A DNA stretch of 64,000 bases from positions 2,170,001 through 2,234,000 of the forward strand of contig NZ_CP163302.1 in assembly GCF_041022165.1 (NCBI RefSeq). The letters are read 5' to 3'. This DNA comes from Sinomonas sp. P10A9 (GTDB taxonomy: Bacteria > Actinomycetota > Actinomycetes > Actinomycetales > Micrococcaceae). Both the position numbers and the translations under genes were made by a program. Every line of letters starts with the position of its first letter. The first letter of the stretch is position 1. Shown piece by piece: positions 53,025 to 62,889 of the stretch. Below the pieces are notes generated by a model, which was not told the origin of the DNA, searched no databases, and saw nothing but the letters and a program-made list of their open reading frames with translations.

Positions 53025-54446
53025 GTGACCGAAAGTCAGAAATCCGACGACACCGCGGCCACAGAGGCCGCACCAGTTCCCTCCCCCGCCGCCTTTGCGG
53101 CGAAGCCCAGACCGGTGGTCCCCGCCCCGAGCGCCCCATCGGCTGCTGCGGCTGCCCCGGCCGCCGCGCCCGCCCCGACCGTTCCGGCCGTATCGGTGGC
53201 GGAGGCATCGAAGTGGGGCCGCGTCGAGGGAGACGGGCATGTATTCCTCACCATCGACGGCGAAGAGCATCCAGTAGGCCAGTATCCCGGCGTGTCTGCG
53301 GATGAGGCCCTCGCCTATTTCGCACGCAAGTTCGAGGACGTGCTCGCGCAGATCTCCCTCGCCGAGCAGCGAGTGAGCTCGCACGCCCCCGTCGCAGACG
53401 TCCGCAAGGCTGCCGTGCATGCCCGCGCACAGCTCGCCGAGCGCGCCATGGTAGGCGATCTGCGTGCCGCCGAGGCCCGGCTCGACGCCCTTGAGGCCTC
53501 GCTCGCCGAAGCCGAGGACGCCGAGAAGGCACAGCACGAGGCGGCGCGGGTACATGAGCTCGAGCGGCGGGAGGCCATCGTCGCGGAGGCCGAGCAGATC
53601 AGCGGGCAGGACCCCGAGCGCACGCAGTGGAAGTCGAGCGGCGCGCGCATGAACGAGCTTTTCGAGGAGTGGAAGAATTCGCAGAAGTCGGGACTCCGTC
53701 TCGGCCGCGCTGCGGAGGACACGCTCTGGAAGCGGTTCCGTGCCGCCCGGACCCAGTTCGACCGCCACCGGCGCGCCTACTTCTCGCAGCTGGACAGCGT
53801 CAACGCCCAGGCGAAGTCCGTCAAGGAAGGGCTCATCGCCGAGGCCGAGACCCTCCAGTCGTCGACCGAATGGGGATGGGCTGCGGGCGAGTACCGCCGC
53901 CTCATGGACGAGTGGAAGGCCGCTCCGAGGGCGAGCCGGAAGGACGACGACGCGCTGTGGGTCCGCTTCCGGGCCGCCCAGAACGTCTTCTTCGAGGCAC
54001 GGCAGGCCGCCAACGACGCCGTCGACCGCGAATACTCGGCGAACCTCTCCGTCAAGGAGGCCCTCCTCGAGGAGGCCCAGCGGATCCTCCCGGTGAAGGA
54101 CCTCGCGGCCGCCAAGAAGGCGCTGCAGTCCGTCCGGGAGCGCTGGGAGGATGCGGGCCGCGTCCCTCGCGCCGACATGGGACGGATCGAGGCCGGGCTG
54201 CGCAAGGTCGAGGATGCCGTTGCCCAGGCTGACCACGAGAACTGGCGGCGCACCGATCCCGAGACCAAGGCCCGGACCGATTCCGCACTGAGCCAGCTCG
54301 AATCCTCCATTGCGGGCCTCGAAGACGACCTCAGCGCTGCGAAGGCCAAGGGCGACCGCCGGGCGGAGGCGAAGGCCCAGGAGGCGCTCGACGCCCGCCG
54401 TGCGTGGCTCGAGACGCTCCGTCAGTCGGCGAACGAGCTCGGCTGA
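53025..54446 (+). CDS. DUF349 domain protein
   Basis: Cytoplasmic helical protein of 473 residues from a GTG at 53025. The first 60 residues are Ala/Pro-rich and disordered; a conserved block GDGHVFLTIDGEEHPVGQYP follows, then a coiled coil (LRAAEARLDALEASLAEAED) and repeated DUF349 units of about 75 residues each with a W-x-x-G/A-x3 pattern (RTQWKSSGARMNELFEEWKN, EWGWAAGEYRRLMDEWKAAP and RWEDAGRVPRADMGRIEAGL). DUF349 proteins such as FridA/YicH-type members are of poorly known function. A strong hairpin follows the stop. Confidence 0.88.
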   Translation: MTESQKSDDTAATEAAPVPSPAAFAAKPRPVVPAPSAPSAAAAAPAAAPAPTVPAVSVAEASKWGRVEGDGHVFLTIDGEEHPVGQYPGVSADEALAYFARKFEDVLAQISLAEQRVSSHAPVADVRKAAVHARAQLAERAMVGDLRAAEARLDALEASLAEAEDAEKAQHEAARVHELERREAIVAEAEQISGQDPERTQWKSSGARMNELFEEWKNSQKSGLRLGRAAEDTLWKRFRAARTQFDRHRRAYFSQLDSVNAQAKSVKEGLIAEAETLQSSTEWGWAAGEYRRLMDEWKAAPRASRKDDDALWVRFRAAQNVFFEARQAANDAVDREYSANLSVKEALLEEAQRILPVKDLAAAKKALQSVRERWEDAGRVPRADMGRIEAGLRKVEDAVAQADHENWRRTDPETKARTDSALSQLESSIAGLEDDLSAAKAKGDRRAEAKAQEALDARRAWLETLRQSANELG

Positions 54447-54462
54447 CCTCAGCGGACAGCAA

Positions 54463-54506
54463 CACCGGGGCCCGGCACTGCCATAGCGGCAGGCCGGGCC
54501 CCGGTG
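54463..54506 (+). terminator. terminator hairpin after the DUF349 gene
   Basis: CACCGGGGCCCGGC and GCCGGGCCCCGGTG form a perfect 14-bp stem, extended inside by CTGCC/GGCAG after one unpaired base. It begins 17 nt after the stop. No U run follows, as is common in high-GC genomes. Confidence 0.65.
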
Positions 54507-54569
54507 CACTTATCCACAGGCCACCGCGGAAGGCCTCACGAGCACCGGGCGTCGGGGCATGATGTCCGT

Positions 54570-55163
54570 ATGCCCAGTCCCACGATTCATCCCGCACCGG
54601 TCACAGCTACTCCGCCGATCCTGACGGCTGGCTCTCCTTTCACCGCCGTCGAGCTCCAGGCAATGGAAGCCGACGGCATGGTGCGGCGTCTCGTCGGCCG
54701 GGCCTACGTCCCCGTCCGTGCGCGGACCACGGCCGAGCTCAGGGCCCGAGCCTTGTCCGCCATGCTCACCGCCCGGGTGCGGGAACGCGCCGTGGCGGGG
54801 CGCATGACGGCGGCATGGATCCTCGGGTGCGCTCCTCCGCCCGAGATGCCCGTCATGCTGGTCGAGAGCACACGGCGGCTGGCCAGACTGGGGACCGGGG
54901 AGAGGCTGCTCGTGCACGAGGTGAGCTTCGGAGACTTCGACGTGCTCGAGATTGCGGACCTGCGGGTGACGAGCGCTCTCCGCACAGCCGTCGACCTTGC
55001 GATCCACTCCGAAGAGCGCATCGCCGTTCCGGTGCTCCGCCGCCTCCTGGCCCGCGAGGGCCTCGGGCTCACTGTCGGCCTGATGGTCCGCAGCCTCGAA
55101 GGCCTGCCCGCGCAGCCGCACAAGAAGCGTGCACGCCGGATCCTTGAGAGGCTTCAGTCCTGA
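54570..55163 (+). CDS. AbiEi/DUF559-neighbour-like orphan protein
   Basis: A 197-residue protein from ATG at 54570. The middle resembles the N-terminal half of AbiEi-type antitoxins and the related actinobacterial proteins. ELQAMEADGMVRRLVGRAYV looks like a winged-helix end; TAAWILGCAPPPEMPVMLVE and LEIADLRVTSALRTAVDLAI (compare the common R-V-T-x-x-x-RT-x-x-D-L-A motif) follow. No nuclease motif and no partner toxin gene are seen next to it; rel follows at once on the other strand. Whether it is an antitoxin or a free-standing DNA-binding protein is open. Confidence 0.65.
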   Translation: MPSPTIHPAPVTATPPILTAGSPFTAVELQAMEADGMVRRLVGRAYVPVRARTTAELRARALSAMLTARVRERAVAGRMTAAWILGCAPPPEMPVMLVESTRRLARLGTGERLLVHEVSFGDFDVLEIADLRVTSALRTAVDLAIHSEERIAVPVLRRLLAREGLGLTVGLMVRSLEGLPAQPHKKRARRILERLQS

Positions 55164-55178
55164 GGCCGCGGGACTGCG

Positions 55179-57620
55179 TCACGTCCTGCGTCGGTTCCCA
55201 GTGGTCCTGTAGACGTCGAAGACGCCGTCGATCCGCCGCACGGCGCCGAGCACGTGGCTGAGGTACTTGGGATCGCCCATCTCGAACGCGAAGCGCGAGA
55301 CGGCAAGCCTGTCGGTCGAGGTGTGAACATGGGCGGACAGGATGTTCACGTGGTTGTCGGACAGTACCCGGGTGACGTCGGAGAGAAGGCTCTTGCGATC
55401 GAGGGCTTCGACCTGGATCTCAACGAGGAACACGCTCGACTGCGTTGGCGCCCACTCGACGTCGACCATGCGATCCGGCTCAGCGCGGAGCGTCGCGATG
55501 TTGGTGCAGTCGGTGCGGTGCACCGACACGCCGGAGCCGCGTGTCACGAAGCCCACGATCGGGTCCGGCGGAACGGGCGTACAGCACCGGGCAAGCTTGA
55601 CCCAGACGTCGCCGACGCCCTTCACGATCACACCGGAGTTGGAGTACCTCGGCGGCGCGCTCCCCTTGGTCGGCGCGATCGTCTCGGCGATGTCCTCGGC
55701 TGCGCCCGCGGCCCCTCCGAGGCTGTCGACAAGCTTCTCGACGACCGACTGTGCGGAGGCATGACCGTCGCCGATGCCTGCGTAGAGCCCGGAGATGTCC
55801 GGGTACCGGAACTCCTGAGCTACAGCGAGCAGCGCGTCGTGGCTCAGGAGGCGCTGGAGGGGAAGGTTCTGCTTGCGCATGGCACGCGTGAGGAGATCCT
55901 TGCCCTTGTCGATGGCCTCCTCGCGACGTTCCTTGGAGAACCACTGGCGGATCTTGTTGCGTGCCCGAGGACTCTTGACGAAATGCTGCCAGTCCTGGCT
56001 GGGGCCAGCACCCTCCGCCTTGGACGTGAAGATCTCGACCCAGTCTCCGTGGTTCAGTTCGCTGTTGAGCGGAACGAGCTTCCCGTTGACCCGTGCACCG
56101 ATCGTGCGGTGCCCCACCTCGGTGTGGACTGCGTAGGCGAAGTCGACAGGCGTCGACCCTGCCGGCAGCGCCATCACCTCGCCCTTGGGCGTGAAGACGA
56201 AGACTTCCTTCGCATTGATCTCGAAGCGGAGGGAGTCGAGGAACTCCCCGGGATCGGACGTCTCCTGCTGCCAGTCCACGAGGGAACGGAGCCAGCCCAT
56301 CTCGGACGCCTTGCCGCTGGGGCTATGGCTCTGGGCGCCGGGCTGGTCCTTGTACTTCCAGTGGGCAGCGACGCCGTACTCGGCGCGCCGGTGCATCTCG
56401 TGCGTCCGGATCTGGATCTCGACGGGCTTTCCGCTGGGCCCGATGACCGTTGTGTGGAGCGACTGGTACATATTGAACTTGGGCATCGCGATGTAGTCCT
56501 TGAACCTGCCCGGGAGCGGGTTCCACCGCGCGTGGAGCGCACCGAGGACCGCATAGCAGTCCCGCACCGAGTCGACCAGCACGCGCACGCCCATGAGGTC
56601 GTTGATGTCGTCGAATTCCTTCTGACGGACGATCATCTTCTGGTAGATCGAGTAGTAGTGCTTCGGCCTGCCGGTGATCTCGGCTTTGATCTTCGCCGCT
56701 CGCAGGTCGTCGGCGATCTGGGCCCGGATGAGGGAGAGCTGCTTCTCCCTCTCGGGGGTCCGGGCGCCGACCATGCGCACGATCTCCTCGTACACCTTGG
56801 GGTAGAGGGCTGCGAACGAGAGGTCCTCGAGCTCCCACTTGATCGTATTCATGCCGAGTCGGTGCGCCAGCGGGGCGAAGATCTCGAGCGTCTCCCGTGC
56901 CTTTCGGGCGGAGGACTCGGGCGAGACGAAGCGCCACGTCCGCGCGTTGTGCAGGCGGTCGGCCAGCTTGATGACGAGGACGCGGATGTCCTTGGCCATG
57001 GCCACGACCATCTTGCGCACGGTCTCGGACTGCGCCGCCTCGCCGAACTGGACCTTGTCGAGCTTGGTGACTCCGTCCACGAGCATTGCGACCTCGGGTC
57101 CGAAGTCCTTGCGGAGCTGGTCGAGGGTGTACGACGTGTCCTCGACGGTGTCATGCAGGAGCGCGGCGGCGAGCGTAGTCCCCGTCATGCCGAGCTCGGC
57201 CAAGATGGTCGCCACGGCGACGGGGTGGGTGATGTACGGATCGCCGCTCTTGCGCTTCTGGCCCTGATGGCTCCGCTCAGCCACCTCGTAGGCACGCTGG
57301 ATGAGGTCGAAGTCCTCGCGCGGGTTGTTGGCCCGCACGGTGCGCAGGAGGGGCTCGAGGATGGGCGAGTGGGCACTCGGCCCACGGCCAGTCAGCCTCG
57401 CAAGACGGGCGAACGACCAATCCCGGCGTCCGAGGGTCGGACGTTCGAGAAGGCTGTTGCCCCCGGGCGCCGGTGACGGCGCGGGCCCTGTCCCCTCAGT
57501 CGCTGGCGCCGACGGTGAAGGGCCCGCTGCGCGCGCAGACGGCGCCGAGCCATCGGCGCTGCTCCCGGCAGCGCCTGGCACACCGGCCTGTGCCGGTGAC
57601 GACGTCGAGCGCTCCGTCAC
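55179..57620 (-). CDS. rel: bifunctional (p)ppGpp synthetase/hydrolase Rel
   Basis: Stringent-response enzyme that makes and degrades (p)ppGpp. The GTG at 57620, with GGAGG 9 nt upstream, gives 813 residues; a GTG at 57635 is an alternative. After about 60 disordered residues comes the HD hydrolase domain with [20 protein letters not shown] near 110-130 and [14 protein letters not shown] near 155, both intact. The synthetase domain has [20 protein letters not shown] and [23 protein letters not shown] ([20 protein letters not shown]) and a C-terminal ACT domain ([20 protein letters not shown]) follow. Intact HD and synthetase motifs indicate both activities. Confidence 0.96.
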   Translation of the reverse strand: MTERSTSSPAQAGVPGAAGSSADGSAPSARAAGPSPSAPATEGTGPAPSPAPGGNSLLERPTLGRRDWSFARLARLTGRGPSAHSPILEPLLRTVRANNPREDFDLIQRAYEVAERSHQGQKRKSGDPYITHPVAVATILAELGMTGTTLAAALLHDTVEDTSYTLDQLRKDFGPEVAMLVDGVTKLDKVQFGEAAQSETVRKMVVAMAKDIRVLVIKLADRLHNARTWRFVSPESSARKARETLEIFAPLAHRLGMNTIKWELEDLSFAALYPKVYEEIVRMVGARTPEREKQLSLIRAQIADDLRAAKIKAEITGRPKHYYSIYQKMIVRQKEFDDINDLMGVRVLVDSVRDCYAVLGALHARWNPLPGRFKDYIAMPKFNMYQSLHTTVIGPSGKPVEIQIRTHEMHRRAEYGVAAHWKYKDQPGAQSHSPSGKASEMGWLRSLVDWQQETSDPGEFLDSLRFEINAKEVFVFTPKGEVMALPAGSTPVDFAYAVHTEVGHRTIGARVNGKLVPLNSELNHGDWVEIFTSKAEGAGPSQDWQHFVKSPRARNKIRQWFSKERREEAIDKGKDLLTRAMRKQNLPLQRLLSHDALLAVAQEFRYPDISGLYAGIGDGHASAQSVVEKLVDSLGGAAGAAEDIAETIAPTKGSAPPRYSNSGVIVKGVGDVWVKLARCCTPVPPDPIVGFVTRGSGVSVHRTDCTNIATLRAEPDRMVDVEWAPTQSSVFLVEIQVEALDRKSLLSDVTRVLSDNHVNILSAHVHTSTDRLAVSRFAFEMGDPKYLSHVLGAVRRIDGVFDVYRTTGNRRRT

Positions 57621-57677
57621 CGAAGGTACCTCCACTCCTGAACGGGGATTCCCTCAGTGTATGCCCGGCGCGAGAGC

Positions 57678-58673
57678 TCAGACGCCCGCGTTCGCTGAGG
57701 ACCGACGGGCGTGGACCCGATCAGCCTGCTTGATGAGCTCAGGCTCGCGCTCGCGCAGGCCGGCGTACATCGGAGCGGCGATGAAGAGGGTCGCCGCCGT
57801 GCCGATGAGGATGCCGACGAAGAGGGCCAGGGAAAGGTCGCGCAGCGTGCCGGCGCCCAGGAGGCCCGCACCGATGAAGAGGATCGCGGCGACCGGAAGG
57901 ACCGCAACCATCATCGTGTTGATGGAGCGCACGAGCGTCTGGTTGACGGCGAGATTGACTTCCTCGGCGAACGTCCGGCGGCTCGACGCCGTGATGTCCT
58001 TCGTGTTCTCGCGGATCTTGTCGAACACCACGACCGTGTCGTAGAGCGAGTAGCTCAGGATCGTGAGGAAGCCGATGATCGCGGACGGTGTGACCTCGAA
58101 GCCGCTGGCCGCGTACACGCCGCCCGTCACGATCAGTGTGACGAACATGCCCGTCAGGGCGGAGAGCGACATCTTCCACGTGCGGAAGTAGAGGGCCATG
58201 AGCACGGCCGCCAGCACCACGAAGACCACGAAGCCGATGAGCGCCTGCTGCGAGACATCTGCGCCCCACGTCGGGCCGACGAAGGTCGACGTCACATGGT
58301 CCGCCCCGACACCGTAGGCGGCGGCGAGCTTGTCCTTGACCTCGAGGGTCTGGGAGTCGGTCAGGCGCTCGGTCTGGACGCGCATCGAGCCCGGCGCAAT
58401 GTTGTTGACCCGCGGCTGGGTGCCGGGAGCCACCGAGTTGACCGCCTGTTCACCAGCGTGCACATCCGTCGAGGAGGTCCCCGAGATGGTGAACTCGCTG
58501 CCCCCGCGGAACTCGATTCCGAGGTTGAACCCGCCCGCGAAGAGCGGGATGAGGACCGACACGACGGTCAGCACCGCAGCGATGCCGAGCCAGATCTTCT
58601 TGCGCTCCACAAACGGGTAGGACCGCTTGCCCGTGTAGAGCTCGTTGCCGAAGCGTGCGAAGAAGTTGGACAT
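57678..58673 (-). CDS. secF: protein export membrane protein SecF
   Basis: Works with SecD and YajC to use the proton motive force for late steps of Sec export. The 331-residue protein has six membrane segments; the first (IWLGIAAVLTVVSVLIPLFA, about residues 27-46) is followed by the periplasmic domain with GIEFRGGSEFTISG. Later conserved parts are IGFLTILSYSLYDTVVVFDK and NQTLVRSINTMMVAVLPVAA. Its ATG shares a base with the secD stop (TGATG). It ends about 60 nt before rel begins. Confidence 0.97.
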   Translation of the reverse strand: MSNFFARFGNELYTGKRSYPFVERKKIWLGIAAVLTVVSVLIPLFAGGFNLGIEFRGGSEFTISGTSSTDVHAGEQAVNSVAPGTQPRVNNIAPGSMRVQTERLTDSQTLEVKDKLAAAYGVGADHVTSTFVGPTWGADVSQQALIGFVVFVVLAAVLMALYFRTWKMSLSALTGMFVTLIVTGGVYAASGFEVTPSAIIGFLTILSYSLYDTVVVFDKIRENTKDITASSRRTFAEEVNLAVNQTLVRSINTMMVAVLPVAAILFIGAGLLGAGTLRDLSLALFVGILIGTAATLFIAAPMYAGLREREPELIKQADRVHARRSSANAGV

Positions 58674-60442
58674 CAGTTCTCCTCCCCCGTGTTCTCGGAC
58701 GCGCGGCTGGACCGGCCCGAGGTCGATGTCATCTCAGTCGGCTTCTGGGAATCGGCGGCCCGGCGCTCCGCAATAGTCATGCGGCGGCCCGCCTCCCCCA
58801 TAGCGGCGGCATTCTTCGGCTTCAGGGTGGACTTGGCCGCCTCGGACGCCTCGCGGAGGCGACCGGCTCCCCGGTACAGCGGAACCGCGCCCAACCGTTC
58901 GGGGTCCAGGCCGGAGAAGCGGTGCCCCTCGCCGAAGAACTTGGTCCGCGCGAGCGTCTGCAGGGTGGGGTGGGTGAAGAGGAACACGACGATGAGGTCG
59001 GCGATCGCGGTGAGCCCGAGCGTGAACGCGAAGCCCCGCACGTTGCCCACGGCGACGAAGTACAGCACCACGGCGGCGAGGAGGTTGACGGCCTTGGAGG
59101 CGAGCACGGTGCGCTTGGCGCGCTTCCAGCCGTTCTCGACGGCGGAGACCAGACCCCGGCCCTCGCGCAGCTCGTCCCTGATGCGTTCGAAGTACACGAT
59201 GAACGAGTCCGCGGTCTGGCCGATGGCCACGATGAGGCCCGCCACGCCAGCCAGCGAGAGCCGGTAGTTCTCGGTCCAGCCGAGGATCGCAATGGCCAGG
59301 TACGTGAGCACTCCGGCAACCACGAGCGAGAAGATCGTCACGAAGCCGAGGGCCCGGTACTGGAAAAGGGAGTAGACCACCACGAGGAGCAGTCCGATGC
59401 CGCCTGCGAGCAGGCCCATCTCGAGCTGCTGCGTCCCGAGCGTCGCAGAGATCTGCTCCTCGCTCTGGATGTCGAAGCTGATCGGGAGAGCGCCGTACCG
59501 GAGCTGGTCCGAGAGGGTCTGCGCGCTCTGCTGGGTGAAGTTGCCGGTGATCTGCGGCCGGCCGTCGGTGATGACGGCCAGGGTCCGAGGTGCCGAGAGG
59601 ACCTTGTCGTCGAGGACGATCGCGAACTGCGCCTTGGGGCTGTTCTGGTTCGCAACGTAGTAGCCGTTGAGGCGCTGCGTCACAGCCTTGAACTTGTCGG
59701 TGCCGTCGCTGTTGAACTGGATGTTGACGGCCCACTCGTTGGTGACCGCGCCCTGCTGGCCCTGCTGGAGCTGGAAGGTCGAGCCAGCGATGTCGGTACC
59801 CACCACCTCGACTGGGCCGAGGATGTACTTGATGGCAGGCTGCGCGCCACTGGCGGGCTGGCACGTCACGAGCGGCTTGGCAGGATCGGAGCGATCGGTC
59901 TTCTCGGGCTGCGGCTGGGTGCAGTCGAGCGCCTCGAACTGCTTGTAGACGTCGGCAGTCACCCAGTTGTCGTCACTGGCATTGGTGGGCGCCGCCGTCG
60001 GCTTGGGCAGCTTGTCGTCGGTGAGCTGCTGGGCCTGAGGAACGGCCGCCGGGTCGCCCGCCGTCAGGACGGGCCGGAAGTTCATGTCCGCCGAGGCCTG
60101 GATGAGCTGACGCGTCTGGGCAGAAGGCGTTCCGGGCAGGCTCACGATGACGTTGCGGCCCGACTGGGTGCTGATCTCGGCCTCGGATACGCCGGAGCCG
60201 TCCACGCGCTGCCGGATGATCTCAACGGCCTGGTTGAGCTGGTCCTGATTGATCTGGGACCCGCCCGAAACCTTCGGGGAGAGGATCATCTGAGTGCCGC
60301 CCTCGAGATCGAGGGCAAGCTTCGGCGCCCACGACGCCTTCCCTGCTATCGCTCCGCCGGCGAGGATGCCGGCGAGGGCGAGGAGGATAACGCCGAGTGA
60401 GATGAGGGTTCTGAGTCCCGGCCGCGTGCGGGATCGTGCCAT
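58673..60442 (-). CDS. secD: protein export membrane protein SecD
   Basis: Larger subunit of the SecDF export motor. The ATG at 60442, with AAGGA 5 nt upstream, gives 589 residues. Membrane segment 1 is LRTLISLGVILLALAGILAG, followed by the large periplasmic domain with LDLEGGTQMILSPKV, IRQRVDGSGVSEAEI and DKVLSAPRTLAVITDGRPQI. The five C-terminal membrane segments include AGVAGLIVAIGQTADSFIVY followed by FERIRDE, with the conserved Asp, and VGNVRGFAFTLGLTAIADLI. About 60 extra C-terminal residues are polar. A hairpin lies between yajC and this gene. Confidence 0.97.
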   Translation of the reverse strand: MARSRTRPGLRTLISLGVILLALAGILAGGAIAGKASWAPKLALDLEGGTQMILSPKVSGGSQINQDQLNQAVEIIRQRVDGSGVSEAEISTQSGRNVIVSLPGTPSAQTRQLIQASADMNFRPVLTAGDPAAVPQAQQLTDDKLPKPTAAPTNASDDNWVTADVYKQFEALDCTQPQPEKTDRSDPAKPLVTCQPASGAQPAIKYILGPVEVVGTDIAGSTFQLQQGQQGAVTNEWAVNIQFNSDGTDKFKAVTQRLNGYYVANQNSPKAQFAIVLDDKVLSAPRTLAVITDGRPQITGNFTQQSAQTLSDQLRYGALPISFDIQSEEQISATLGTQQLEMGLLAGGIGLLLVVVYSLFQYRALGFVTIFSLVVAGVLTYLAIAILGWTENYRLSLAGVAGLIVAIGQTADSFIVYFERIRDELREGRGLVSAVENGWKRAKRTVLASKAVNLLAAVVLYFVAVGNVRGFAFTLGLTAIADLIVVFLFTHPTLQTLARTKFFGEGHRFSGLDPERLGAVPLYRGAGRLREASEAAKSTLKPKNAAAMGEAGRRMTIAERRAADSQKPTEMTSTSGRSSRASENTGEEN

Positions 60443-60483
60443 GGTGGTCCTTCGAGATGGGGCGGAGCCTTGCGGGCGCACAG

Positions 60484-60506
60484 CCGCCCGGCGCAAGGCC
60501 GGGCGG
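60484..60506 (-). promoter_or_regulatory. hairpin between yajC and secD
   Basis: CCGCCCGGC and GCCGGGCGG form a perfect 9-bp stem with a 5-nt loop in the 77-nt gap. There is no U run. It could tune yajC against secDF levels (partial terminator or mRNA stabiliser). Confidence 0.45.
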
Positions 60507-60519
60507 GACGGTCGGAGAC

Positions 60520-60975
60520 TTAGTTGGCGCTCTTGCCCTCGTCGTTGAGGCGCCGCAGCGTCTCCTCGGGCGTCTCGCTGAAGTGGTCCTGCGACCGCGG
60601 GGCGTCGGAGTCCGCCTTGCCGAGGGTGATGCCGGACGACGGCGCGGTGCCGGCTTCGGCGAAATCGGCGCCGGCGCTGGCGGGTGCCTCAACGTCGCTG
60701 TCGGCAGCGGGGGCCGCGGGCTCGATGACCTTGGTCACGGACTGGCGGTGGACCGTGGCGAGCGTGCCGGGGCTCAGCTCGAGGACGATCTTGTTCTCTG
60801 CGTCGTCGACCGAGACGATCCGGCCGTAGAGCCCGAAGCTCGTCATGACGTCGACGCCGGGGGCGAACTTCGACTGCGTAGCTGCCTGCTGCTGCTGGGT
60901 CTTCTTGTTCCTACGGAACATCGTGAAGATGAAGAAGGCGAAGACGGCCAACAGGAGGATGGTCATCAGGTCCAT
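60520..60975 (-). CDS. yajC: preprotein translocase subunit YajC
   Basis: Small accessory subunit of SecDF. The 151-residue protein has one N-terminal membrane segment (LLLAVFAFFIFTMF, about residues 7-20), the basic/Gln-rich stretch RRNKKTQQQQAATQ, and the conserved SH3-like core PGVDVMTSFGLYGRIVSVDD followed by VLELSPGT. The C-terminal half is acidic and Ala/Pro-rich, longer than the 110-residue E. coli protein. TACACT at 61066-61071 could be its -10 box, with a leader of about 85 nt. Confidence 0.93.
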   Translation of the reverse strand: MDLMTILLLAVFAFFIFTMFRRNKKTQQQQAATQSKFAPGVDVMTSFGLYGRIVSVDDAENKIVLELSPGTLATVHRQSVTKVIEPAAPAADSDVEAPASAGADFAEAGTAPSSGITLGKADSDAPRSQDHFSETPEETLRRLNDEGKSAN

Positions 60976-61065
60976 GCGGGGTCCAATCTGTATTCAGTCG
61001 GGAACCGGCCAGGGCGGTCCCGGGCACAGCATCATGTCCCCAGCGAGGCGGGAAGCATGTCTTTC

Positions 61066-61071
61066 AGTGTA
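61066..61071 (-). promoter_or_regulatory. possible -10 box of the yajC-secD-secF operon
   Basis: TACACT on the minus strand, in the 119-nt gap between ruvB and yajC. The upstream region is C-rich and has no clear -35. Confidence 0.35.
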
Positions 61072-61094
61072 GTGGCTCACGCGGGGGGTGGTGC

Positions 61095-62165
61095 TCAGTC
61101 CAACGATTCGGGGTCCCCGTCAGATCCCGGACCAAACAGGGTTGCGCTCTCAGCGAACGGCGCGTTCGCCGGCACCGGCAGCCCCAGATGGGCAAAGGCC
61201 AGAGGCGTCGCAACGCGTCCGCGCGGAGTCCTTCCCATGAGCCCCTCCCGGACCAGGAAGGGCTCCGCGACTGTCTCCACCGTTTCGGGCTCCTCCCCGA
61301 CCGCGATCGCGAGCGTGGAGAGCCCCACGGGGCCCCCGCCGAACTTCGTGGCGAGCGCGGACAGGACGGATCGGTCCAGCCGGTCGAGCCCCTTGGCGTC
61401 CACCTCGTACATGTCCAGCGCCGCGCCGGCCGTACGGGCATCGATCTGCTCGACGCCATGGACGAGGGCCCAGTCGCGGACGCGCCGCAGGAGCCGGTTG
61501 GCAATACGGGGCGTGCCCCGGGACCTGCCGGCCACCTCGGTGAACGCGGCCGAAGTCACGCGCAGGTCGAGCAGGCCCGCCGAGCGCCTGAGCACCAACT
61601 CGAGCTCCTCGACCGAGTAGAACTCGAGGTGCCCGGTGAACCCGAAGCGGTCCCGAAGCGGTCCCGGAAGCAGGCCTGCGCGCGTCGTCGCTCCGACGAG
61701 CGTGAACGGCGGCAGGTCAAGGGGAATCGCTGTCGCGCCCGCGCCCTTGCCCACGACGATGTCGACCCGGAAGTCCTCCATCGCCATGTACAGCATCTCC
61801 TCCGCGGGACGCGACATGCGGTGGATCTCGTCGAGGAAGAGGACCTCGCCCTCCGAGAGCGAGGAGAGGATCGCTGCGAGATCGCCCGCGTGCTGGATCG
61901 CCGGGCCGGAGGAGATCCGCAGGGGCGCGTTCATCTCCCCCGCGATGATCATGGCGAGCGTGGTCTTGCCGAGGCCCGGCGGACCCGAGAGCAGGACGTG
62001 GTCTGCGGTGCGTCCCCGCAGCCTGCTCGCCTCGAGGACGAGCGAGAGCTGCCGGCGCACGCGGGCCTGGCCCACGAATTCATCGAGGAACTTGGGCCGC
62101 AGCGCCGCCTCGAGGACCCGCTCCTCGGGCTCCTCCTGGCTCGTGACGATCGAGGCTTCAGCCAC
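61095..62165 (-). CDS. ruvB: Holliday junction ATP-dependent helicase RuvB
   Basis: Hexameric AAA+ motor that drives branch migration with RuvA. The 356-residue protein has [20 protein letters not shown] at the N-terminus, Walker A in [20 protein letters not shown], Walker B in [18 protein letters not shown], sensor-1 in [20 protein letters not shown], the Arg-finger region after it, and the C-terminal winged helix with [17 protein letters not shown]. It overlaps the ruvA end by 8 nt. Confidence 0.98.
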   Translation of the reverse strand: MAEASIVTSQEEPEERVLEAALRPKFLDEFVGQARVRRQLSLVLEASRLRGRTADHVLLSGPPGLGKTTLAMIIAGEMNAPLRISSGPAIQHAGDLAAILSSLSEGEVLFLDEIHRMSRPAEEMLYMAMEDFRVDIVVGKGAGATAIPLDLPPFTLVGATTRAGLLPGPLRDRFGFTGHLEFYSVEELELVLRRSAGLLDLRVTSAAFTEVAGRSRGTPRIANRLLRRVRDWALVHGVEQIDARTAGAALDMYEVDAKGLDRLDRSVLSALATKFGGGPVGLSTLAIAVGEEPETVETVAEPFLVREGLMGRTPRGRVATPLAFAHLGLPVPANAPFAESATLFGPGSDGDPESLD

Positions 62166-62799
62166 GGGCGCCGGCCTTCACGGCACGCGCACCCTGGCCG
62201 AGCCAGCGGAGCGTTGCGCGCAGGATCTCCGGGATGCTCCCCGCCGCCGCGATCTCGGGCGAGTCGGCCATGGCCTTCTCGATGCTCGACGCCGCGTCCT
62301 TCTCGCTCCATCCGAGCGAGGCCATGGCCGCGATGACCTGGGCCTTCCACGGCTCCTCGGTGCCCGTCGATGCGGGTAGCTGCCCTTCGGCGGCTCCCAG
62401 CGGGACGAGCTTCCCCTTGAGCTCGAGCACGAGCCGCGCCGCGACTTTCGGCCCGATGCCCGGGACCTTCGTGAACGCCTTCGAGTCTTCGGTGTGCACG
62501 CCTACGCGCACAGCCTCCGGGGTGTGCACGGCGAGGACCGCGAGGGCCAGACGCGGTCCCACGCCCGAGACCCCCAGCAGCACCTCGAAGACCTCCCGCT
62601 CCTCGGGAACCGCAAAGCCGAACAGCGTGAGCGAGTCCTCCCGGACCACGAGAGAGGTGTGCACGGTGCCCTCCTCGCCGACCCGCAGGCCCGCGAGGGT
62701 CTGCGGCGTGGCCCAGAACAGCATCCCTGCGCCATTCACGTCGACCACGCCGGTGGACAGCCCTACATGGGCCACACGGCCACGGACGAAGCTGATCAC
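62158..62799 (-). CDS. ruvA: Holliday junction DNA-binding subunit RuvA
   Basis: Binds Holliday junctions and loads RuvB. The 213-residue protein starts [20 protein letters not shown] (OB domain), has helix-hairpin-helix pairs at [18 protein letters not shown] and [20 protein letters not shown], a flexible linker, and the C-terminal RuvB-binding domain with [20 protein letters not shown]. The GTG start has AGGAGG close upstream. A degenerate SOS-like box lies 44-59 nt upstream. Confidence 0.97.
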   Translation of the reverse strand: MISFVRGRVAHVGLSTGVVDVNGAGMLFWATPQTLAGLRVGEEGTVHTSLVVREDSLTLFGFAVPEEREVFEVLLGVSGVGPRLALAVLAVHTPEAVRVGVHTEDSKAFTKVPGIGPKVAARLVLELKGKLVPLGAAEGQLPASTGTEEPWKAQVIAAMASLGWSEKDAASSIEKAMADSPEIAAAGSIPEILRATLRWLGQGARAVKAGARG

Positions 62800-62842
62800 G
62801 CCACCCTCCTAGTGCCTACTCGCCGGTGCCCAGCTCCACAAA

Positions 62843-62858
62843 CCGAACATATCTACGA
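62843..62858 (-). promoter_or_regulatory. degenerate LexA (SOS) box candidate upstream of ruvA
   Basis: CCGAACATATCTACGA matches the actinobacterial SOS consensus TCGAAC-N4-GTTCGA at 9 of 12 defined positions. It lies in the 90-nt gap between ruvC and ruvA, where an SOS-controlled promoter would be expected. The second half-site is weak. Confidence 0.3.
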
Positions 62859-62889
62859 GAACTCTAGCGGTAGACGGCGACCGTCCGAC

